Shown one piece after another: positions 49,457-55,125 of a stretch of 55,125 bases of DNA (position 1 is the stretch's first letter; each line of letters opens with the position of its first letter). Under the pieces are notes generated by a model. That model was not told where the DNA came from and ran no database searches. It was given only the letters and a program-made list of their open reading frames with translations. Source of the stretch: Atopobiaceae bacterium (GTDB lineage Bacteria > Actinomycetota > Coriobacteriia > Coriobacteriales > Atopobiaceae); NCBI GenBank assembly GCA_017459605.1, contig JAFUCQ010000123.1, positions 1-55,125 of the forward strand. Reading direction: 5' to 3'. Both the position numbers and the translations under genes were made by a program.

Positions 49457-50701
49457 ATGAGCGATGTTCTCGAGCGCTTTATACGCTATGTTCAGGTTGA
49501 TTCTCAGTCAGATCCGCTCAATGAGCACGAAACGCCCTCGACTGCTCGTCAGCACGACATGGCACGCCTGCTCTATAACGAGCTGCGTGAGCTGGGCTGT
49601 GAAGACGTGCGTATTGATGAGCACGCCTACGTTACGGCGGGGCTACCTGCGTCAAAAGACTGTGATGACCTGCCGCCGCTCGGCTTGATTGCCCACGTTG
49701 ATTCTGCTCCAGACGCTCCTGGTGCTGATGTGAAGCCGCATGTGGTGCACTACGAAGGTGGCAATCTTGTCCATGGCGTTGTTAACGGCGAGTCAATTGA
49801 GACAAGCCCAGGGCAGGTTCCTGACCTCGAGCTTTTTGTGGGACAAGACATTGTGTGCTCTGACGGAACGACGCTCCTTGCAGCAGATGACAAAGCTGGC
49901 GTGGCAGAAATCATGGCGCTGCTTGCTCGCCTCAAGGCAGATAAGTCCCTCGTACACCCTGAGATACGAGTCGCCTTTGTTCCAGATGAAGAGATTGGCC
50001 ACGGAGCTTCGCTGTTGAATCTCAATGAGTTTGGCGCCACGTGGGCATATACCGTTGATGGCGAGTATCTGGGGCAGTTTTCCTATGAGTGCTTTAACGC
50101 TGCAGATGCTGTTGTAGCAACGAAGGGAAACAATCACCATCCCGGCTCTGGCAAGGACATTCTTGTGAATGCGCTTGAGTTGCTCCACGAGTTCCACGCA
50201 CAGCTCCCCAAAGAAGAAAAGCCTGAGTACACCGATGGATATGAGGGTTTTTTCCACCTACACACGATGGAAGGCTCGGTGGGACAGGCTTCTGCCTATT
50301 ACATCTTGCGCGATTTTTCCTCTGAGGGAATGGAGCGAAGAAAACAGGCTATGCGCGATGCTGCCCAAGCTATCAATGAGCGCCATGGTGAGGGCAGCGT
50401 TGAGCTCAAAATTGAAGACGAGTATCGTAATATGGCAGAGCAGTTTGGTGACGCTCAGTTCCTAATCGATAATGCACTCGAGGCTAACAGACGCGCAGGT
50501 ATTGAACCTGTTGTCGAGGCAATTCGTGGCGGCACTGATGGCGCACAGCTCACCTTTAGAGGACTTCCTTGTCCAAATCTCGCAACAGGTGGGTACAACT
50601 TCCATAGTGTTCGAGAGTTTATTCCGGTAACAAATCTCGAGCGTACGGTTGATATGCTCGTTGAACTTGTTGCGCTTTTTGCACAACCACAGCGCTCGTA
50701 G
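49457..50701 (+). CDS. pepT: Peptidase T (tripeptide aminopeptidase)
   Basis: A 414-residue M20-family dizinc peptidase. The metal and catalytic motifs are GLIAHVDSAPDAPG, LLAADDKAGVAEIM, VPDEEIGHGA and the C-terminal GYNFHSVREFIPV. PepT removes N-terminal residues from tripeptides in the cytoplasm. The start at 49457 is chosen for AAAGGAG; 18 more codons are open upstream without similarity. The next gene, a secreted protease, follows after 25 bp, so the two may be cotranscribed and act together in peptide use. Confidence 0.94.
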   Translation: MSDVLERFIRYVQVDSQSDPLNEHETPSTARQHDMARLLYNELRELGCEDVRIDEHAYVTAGLPASKDCDDLPPLGLIAHVDSAPDAPGADVKPHVVHYEGGNLVHGVVNGESIETSPGQVPDLELFVGQDIVCSDGTTLLAADDKAGVAEIMALLARLKADKSLVHPEIRVAFVPDEEIGHGASLLNLNEFGATWAYTVDGEYLGQFSYECFNAADAVVATKGNNHHPGSGKDILVNALELLHEFHAQLPKEEKPEYTDGYEGFFHLHTMEGSVGQASAYYILRDFSSEGMERRKQAMRDAAQAINERHGEGSVELKIEDEYRNMAEQFGDAQFLIDNALEANRRAGIEPVVEAIRGGTDGAQLTFRGLPCPNLATGGYNFHSVREFIPVTNLERTVDMLVELVALFAQPQRS

Positions 50702-50726
50702 TGCGGGGTCAATGACGGGAGAGAAC

Positions 50727-53090
50727 ATGATGACCACAGGCGTAGAGCAGCATACAAGCTCCAAGTTACGAGTGCTTCTCGTTGCCGTATGTGTATGGCT
50801 GCTGATGGCTTTTAACTGTGTGTTCATGGGTCAGCTTGCGTATGCAGATGAGGTGGTAGGCAATCCTGCGCTCGAGCCGCTGTCGCTTGACGATGAAGCA
50901 AACTTTGAGGCGGGGACGGTTCTTGTTCGCATAAACGACGATCTGTCGCTTGGCGATTTTGACGTGCTCTTGGCGGGGGTACCGGGCATTTCTCTTGATG
51001 CTGAGCCCCTTGAGTTTGCGGACGGCTGGTATCAAGTATTTCTTGAGAACGGCGCCGATGTTGAGGATGTGGTAAACACGCTCAACGCGCTTGGTGGAGC
51101 TGTTGAAGCGCAGCCCAATTACGCCTTTGAAATGATGAGTGACCTGAGCGCTGGTGATTTCTTCCGGCTGGTAGCACATGCCAGCAAGGTTGATGTACTC
51201 GCAGAGGCGCATGCGGCTGAGGAGTCTGGTGCGTACTTGCTTGCTCAGGCGGTAAATGTCAACGACCCGCTGGCAGCTAATCAGTGGTCACTTGAAGCTT
51301 TACACCTGCCAGAGACGTGGGAGCTCGTAAAGGGCAACAAGTCGGTGACCATAGCTTTGATGGATGTGGGCTGCGACATAACGCACGAGGACTTGACTGC
51401 CAACGTTGTCACCAGCTACAACTCAGCAGAAGATAAACCCAACTATGAGATGGACGATCTGACGGGCCATGGCACTCATGTGGCAGGGATTGTCTCGGCG
51501 GTAAGCGACAATGCGCTTGGTGTGAGTGGCGTGTCATACAACGCGCAGATTCTTCCCATCAAGGTGGTTGCAGCAGATGGAAGGGCGTATACCAACAGCC
51601 TCATTCGCGCGTACAACTACGTCATCAAACATAAAGACGAGTTCAACATTCGCGTCATCAACCTGTCGATGGGAACGCCGGGAGATCCCGAAAAGTATCG
51701 TGACTGGGGGCTGCTCGACAAGATTGATGAGGCATTTAACGCGGGCATTCTTACGGTGTGCTCGGCAGGAAATGCTACGACAACTGCGGTACCACCGTAT
51801 CAAAACTACCCGGGAGACTATCGTAGCGTGGTGAGCACTATCAGCCTTCAGGCGGGAGACGATGGGAGTTACTCCAAGTCTGGCTCATCAAATTACAACG
51901 CAGCAGGGGAGACGACCAAAAACATCTCAGCACCTGGGGTTGAGATATTGAGCACGTATTTATATAACAGCACGCTCTACGGGGGACGCTACGGAACACT
52001 CAGCGGCACCTCAATGGCAGCACCTCATGTAGCAGCGGTGTTAGCACTTGAGTTTGCAGCTAACCCCGACCTAACTGCTGCACAAGCTCGTGACGTCTTG
52101 TATTCAACCACCACCGATTTGCTCGACACTGGCTTTGATGAACAAACGGGCTGGGGCATGGTCAATGCTCTTGGAGCGGTTGAAGGCGCTCAGACCTATA
52201 TCGATGGCCTTGACCTTGTTATTGTTGGAGAAAAGGTCGACTTTTCTGTTGTCGGTGAGGTTGGCTCGGTTCGCTTTAGTTCCTCTGACCCGAATGTGTT
52301 GAGTATCGATGAGTTTGGTCACGCTCAGGCACTCTCTGAGGGCACCATCAATGTGTTAGCTGAGTGCAGTGCAGAGGGAGCACCTGATGAAGGTGCCTCT
52401 AAGTGGACGCTCGTCAAACAGGTGAGTGTGTGTAGCCCTGCCATCACAGGTCCCACATCTGTGAAGTTTGGAAGAACCGCCAGCTATGGCATTACCCCAG
52501 TGATGCAACGCGATTGGGTATGGGCAGTCTCTAACAGCAAGGTAGCGAGTATCGATGCCACCACAGGCAGACTCAAGGCTTTGTCGGTGGGCAAGGTTGT
52601 AGTAACCGCACAGCTGATGAGCGACCGCCACGTGAGTGTAAGCATGGAGGTAACTATTACCGAGGAAACCGTCGCCATGTATCGCCTGTATAACCCCAAT
52701 TCCGGTGAGCACTTCTATACTGCTAGTTCGTACGAGCGAGATGTACTCAAGAAAGCCGGTTGGCGCTATGAGGGGATTGGTTGGTATGCCCCGGTGAGTT
52801 CTAAGACGCCGGTATATCGCCTGTACAACCCAAATGCGGGAGACCATCACTACACAACGAGTGCTGCCGAGAAAAAAATGCTGGTGGGAGTTGGTTGGCG
52901 AGACGAGGGGATTGGCTGGTATTCAGCTGAGGGAGTTGGTCGAGCACCCCTGTGGCGCCAGTACAACCCTAACGCAAAGACAGGCACACATAATTACACG
53001 CTGTCTGCAGGAGAGCGTGACTATCTGGTCAAAGTTGGCTGGCGCGACGAAGGTATTGGCTGGTACGGATACGCAAAAGCGGTGGCCTAG
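50727..53090 (+). CDS. Secreted S8 subtilisin-like protease with Ig-like and DUF5648 repeats
   Basis: A 787-residue secreted protein. The N-terminal signal peptide (KLRVLLVAVCVWLLMAF) ends near AYA-DEV. After a propeptide, the peptidase S8 domain shows catalytic Asp in IALMDVGCDI near 212, His in GHGTHVAGIVSAV near 250 and Ser in SGTSMAAPHVAAVLALE near 429. Two bacterial Ig-like (Big2-type) segments follow (about 505-645), then three DUF5648 repeats, each of the RLYNPNSGEHFYT...GWRYEGIGWY form, likely for surface or glycan binding. GGGAGA precedes the ATG at 50727. No LPXTG or S-layer motif is seen, so attachment would be non-covalent. Confidence 0.9.
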   Translation: MMTTGVEQHTSSKLRVLLVAVCVWLLMAFNCVFMGQLAYADEVVGNPALEPLSLDDEANFEAGTVLVRINDDLSLGDFDVLLAGVPGISLDAEPLEFADGWYQVFLENGADVEDVVNTLNALGGAVEAQPNYAFEMMSDLSAGDFFRLVAHASKVDVLAEAHAAEESGAYLLAQAVNVNDPLAANQWSLEALHLPETWELVKGNKSVTIALMDVGCDITHEDLTANVVTSYNSAEDKPNYEMDDLTGHGTHVAGIVSAVSDNALGVSGVSYNAQILPIKVVAADGRAYTNSLIRAYNYVIKHKDEFNIRVINLSMGTPGDPEKYRDWGLLDKIDEAFNAGILTVCSAGNATTTAVPPYQNYPGDYRSVVSTISLQAGDDGSYSKSGSSNYNAAGETTKNISAPGVEILSTYLYNSTLYGGRYGTLSGTSMAAPHVAAVLALEFAANPDLTAAQARDVLYSTTTDLLDTGFDEQTGWGMVNALGAVEGAQTYIDGLDLVIVGEKVDFSVVGEVGSVRFSSSDPNVLSIDEFGHAQALSEGTINVLAECSAEGAPDEGASKWTLVKQVSVCSPAITGPTSVKFGRTASYGITPVMQRDWVWAVSNSKVASIDATTGRLKALSVGKVVVTAQLMSDRHVSVSMEVTITEETVAMYRLYNPNSGEHFYTASSYERDVLKKAGWRYEGIGWYAPVSSKTPVYRLYNPNAGDHHYTTSAAEKKMLVGVGWRDEGIGWYSAEGVGRAPLWRQYNPNAKTGTHNYTLSAGERDYLVKVGWRDEGIGWYGYAKAVA

Positions 53091-53554
53091 TAGCCCTGCT
53101 CACGGCGCTCTTTGCGGATGGCATTGCGGCGCTCAGCTGCTTCCCACTCCTCGCGTTCCTCGTCTGTCTCAAGTATGAGACCGGGAACTGAGGTTGGGCG
53201 GCCGTCCTCATCAACCGCGACCATGACAACGTATGCACGGTTCATGGTGGTGCGATTGCCCGAGTAGTCTTCAATATAGCTGTCCACGCGAATCTCCATT
53301 GAGGTTTTGCCAACGTGGGTAACCTTGCCAACAAGAACAATCATGTCGTCTTGATAGGCTGCAGCTAAGAAGTTGAGATTGTCGATAGAGGCGGTGGTCA
53401 CAATGCTGTTGGAGTGACGGCGGCTCACGACACCTGCCATCTCGTCAATCCAGAGCATGAGCTGTCCACCAAAGAGACGGTCGCTCGGGTTGATGTGCTG
53501 CGGACGGATGATATAAACCTGCTCGGTTAATGAGTCTGATACACGCTTTTCCAT
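53087..53554 (-). CDS. Acyl-CoA thioesterase (hotdog, YciA/BFIT-like)
   Basis: A 155-residue hotdog protein with the acyl-CoA hydrolase pattern PQHINPSDRLFGGQLMLWIDEMAG, VTTASIDNLNFLAAAY and IEVDSYIEDY-like IRVDSYIEDYSGNRTTMN, ending in a charged tail. It probably hydrolyses medium- or long-chain acyl-CoA. It is not closely similar to the PaaI protein at 11350. TAAGGAG precedes the ATG. Its stop shares CTAG (53087-53090) with the convergent protease gene. Confidence 0.88.
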   Translation of the reverse strand: MEKRVSDSLTEQVYIIRPQHINPSDRLFGGQLMLWIDEMAGVVSRRHSNSIVTTASIDNLNFLAAAYQDDMIVLVGKVTHVGKTSMEIRVDSYIEDYSGNRTTMNRAYVVMVAVDEDGRPTSVPGLILETDEEREEWEAAERRNAIRKERREQGY

Positions 53555-53734
53555 GAGGGACTCCTTATCGTTTCTGTGCTATTCGCTTATGGACAAGGTG
53601 ATTGTACCGAGCATAATTGGGAATGCCAACGGGCTTTGGGACAGAGTCACATATGCGTAGGTCTTTGCTGGGCCCCAGCTTACTGATTGAGACAATGCAA
53701 CACACCAATCGAAACAGGTCAACATGGCTCAAAG

Positions 53735-53770
53735 TGAGAGTCAGCCCGAAGATATTCGCGCTGACTCTCA
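53735..53770. terminator. Hairpin after the HAD lipoprotein gene
   Basis: TGAGAGTCAGC (53735-53745) and GCTGACTCTCA (53760-53770) form an 11-bp perfect stem 30 bp beyond the stop of the minus-strand lipoprotein gene. It could end that transcript; the T-run is poor. Confidence 0.5.
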
Positions 53771-53800
53771 AGTCATTCACTAATTGTTTTGCATACGAGT

Positions 53801-55009
53801 TTACGCAGCTTGGGCGAGTTCCTCAGCACCTCCAAGGTAGGTGACGCCATCGCCATAGATGGTCTTCCAGTCGTTTGCCATTGAAACAGGCACGTAGCCG
53901 TTTTTCTCGCATTCTTCGAGCATGGACTGGGCTTTTTCGGTACTGCCGTTCTCACGCTCGAGGTCGTCGCAGCACAGCTGGAAGGCAGCCGAAGGGTAGT
54001 TGGAGTTTGACAGTGCGTAGTTATCCATGGCAAAGTCACCTGAGGAATTACCAAACGAAAGCACGGGCTGCTGGGCAATCTCTCTTTGAATGAGTGCTAC
54101 TTTGTTTTGCTTCAGGTCTTTGAGGATAAAATCGCCACCCAGAACGAGCTCTTCGTCCTGACCAAAGGTGTAATCCAGACCATCCTCATCACCCTGCTCT
54201 GAGCCCACCAGCTCTTCATCGGAGCCAATTATCTGAGCAAGGGGCAAATCGATGGGACAGCTTGGGTCGTTGAAGATGCCGCGAACGATGAGACGATCGG
54301 TGCCAGAAACGATATACACGGTAAAGTCATTTGCCTGCAGGTATTCAACTACCTGCACCATGGGTAGGTAGAAGCCACCGCCACGCAGCATGCCCTCATA
54401 GCTAGGCATGGGAGTTTTCATAAACTCGCTTACGTAGCTGTAGAACTCGTCGATGGTCATACCCTCAAATGAAGAAGCGACAGCTTGTCCATGCTCAACA
54501 GGGAGCTCTTCATATTTTGTACCGTTTTCGTTTTGATCGACAATCTTTGCCGCGACGGACTTCTCAAAATCTGAGGCTTTGTCCTTGTAGTCAGGGTCTT
54601 CGAGGACGCGGTGGACGAGCAGTGTGTAATCAAAATAGTTGGGGTCGGTCTCGCAGAAGAGCGTTCCGTCAAAATCGAAGGTGGCGATACGGTCTTCTAC
54701 TGGGATGAAGTTGGATGAGGACTCGTTGGTTGCATCTTCGACAAAAGAGATGAGCTTCTTCTTGAGAGGCGCATCGTCGTTCCAGAGGCTGAGCGGATCT
54801 TGCACACTTGCAGCGGCTTGCGATGCACTTGGCTCGGTGCTTTGCTCGCTTGTGCTTGCGGACGAGGACTCGGCGCTTCGCTCGGCTGTTGAAGCACTTA
54901 CTGAGGATTCAGCGTTGTTGTCTATTCCTTCGCCGTTGCTGCATGCAACGAGCATGGCAGTCAAGAGAATGCTTGTCATGATGTATACAAATCTCGACAG
55001 ATGCTTCAT
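53801..55009 (-). CDS. HAD-family phosphatase lipoprotein
   Basis: A 402-residue exported protein. The N-terminus has a lipoprotein signal with the lipobox LLTAMLVAC, so it should be anchored to the outer face of the membrane. A Ser/Ala/Glu-rich linker (about residues 35-65) leads to a HAD domain with motif I TFDFDGTLFCETD, motif II VSGTD and motif IV FGNSSGDFAMDN. Extracytoplasmic HAD phosphatases of this kind act on phosphorylated nutrients; the substrate is unknown. GGGG/GAACAGAG lies before the ATG. Confidence 0.85.
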   Translation of the reverse strand: MKHLSRFVYIMTSILLTAMLVACSNGEGIDNNAESSVSASTAERSAESSSASTSEQSTEPSASQAAASVQDPLSLWNDDAPLKKKLISFVEDATNESSSNFIPVEDRIATFDFDGTLFCETDPNYFDYTLLVHRVLEDPDYKDKASDFEKSVAAKIVDQNENGTKYEELPVEHGQAVASSFEGMTIDEFYSYVSEFMKTPMPSYEGMLRGGGFYLPMVQVVEYLQANDFTVYIVSGTDRLIVRGIFNDPSCPIDLPLAQIIGSDEELVGSEQGDEDGLDYTFGQDEELVLGGDFILKDLKQNKVALIQREIAQQPVLSFGNSSGDFAMDNYALSNSNYPSAAFQLCCDDLERENGSTEKAQSMLEECEKNGYVPVSMANDWKTIYGDGVTYLGGAEELAQAA

Positions 55010-55047
55010 CTCTGTTCCCCTTCTGTGTGAGTCGTCGTAGCGCCTAT

Positions 55048-55053
55048 TTTATA
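55048..55053 (-). promoter_or_regulatory. Extended -10 element of the lipoprotein promoter
   Basis: On the minus strand TGCTATAAA places TG one base before a TATAAA hexamer, an extended -10, 39-44 bp upstream of the lipoprotein start. A -35-like TTTATC lies 16 bp further up. The remaining bases to the window end are AT-rich with no gene. Confidence 0.5.
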
Positions 55054-55125
55054 GCATGAGTGAAGGCAAGATAAAGATTATATCTAAATATGTAAAGATG
55101 GCGTAAGACAAGAGTTGTATCAATA

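Overview
Organism. The window looks like a Gram-positive actinobacterial chromosome, most likely of the Coriobacteriia (Atopobium/Olsenella/Eggerthella relatives). The reasons are the very long fused acyl-CoA dehydratase activase, the RNA-polymerase-associated HelD-type helicase, an aldo/keto reductase with an Fe-S tail, a DUF5648-tailed subtilase, medium-GC backbone genes, strong AGGAGG ribosome binding sites and phage/ICE genes of the coriobacterial type. The class is an inference; the genus is not resolved.

Layout. (1) Backbone, 1-19.3 kb: a partial YitT membrane protein, carB without carA, a small transaldolase/fructose-6-phosphate aldolase, HelD, an SDR oxidoreductase, a nuclease-fold AbiEi/DUF559-like protein, two Cof-type HAD phosphatases, a PaaI thioesterase, NADP isocitrate dehydrogenase, an MFS-aldo/keto reductase pair, an ABC exporter and a VOC protein. 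Many of the spacers carry a short tandem repeat whose unit (9-40 bp) is private to that locus. (2) Foreign DNA, about 19.4-41.3 kb, higher GC and free of such repeats. Its left part (19.4-21.96 kb) is a phage remnant: an unknown protein, an excisionase-like protein, a DUF3800 protein behind a compact structured RNA leader, and a broken baseplate/tail gene. From 21,966 to 41,314 lies an integrative element bounded by two direct 54-bp copies of the 3' half of a tRNA-Asp gene, with candidate integrase arm sites inside both ends and a tyrosine integrase at the right end. (3) Backbone again, 41.3-55.1 kb: trmB, an overlapping tetR - activase - tyrosine phosphatase operon, rpiB, pepT, a secreted subtilase, an acyl-CoA thioesterase and a HAD lipoprotein.

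How the genes work together. The element's cargo is a seven-gene, single-strand operon (36.9 to 26.3 kb): RHH regulator, hsdR, hsdM, hsdS, mcrB, mcrC and a YhcG/DUF1016 nuclease. Almost every junction overlaps by 1-4 bp, so a methylating Type I restriction system, a modification-dependent McrBC system and an extra PD-(D/E)XK nuclease are probably made as one unit. A second cluster (pRiA4b ORF3-like, UPF0158, SEC-C proteins) of unknown role sits at the left end. A RepA-type AAA ATPase, a truncated excisionase, a Cys-rich protein and the integrase form the maintenance end.

Most interesting points: the DUF3800 leader RNA, whose second hairpin pairs fully only on the DUF3800-coding strand and starts about where a promoter would initiate; the coupled restriction operon; locus-specific tandem repeats that twice include the stop codon of the preceding gene; a 212-bp-spaced 19-bp perfect inverted repeat in a GC-rich gap; and att sites made from half a tRNA with no intact tRNA beside either one.
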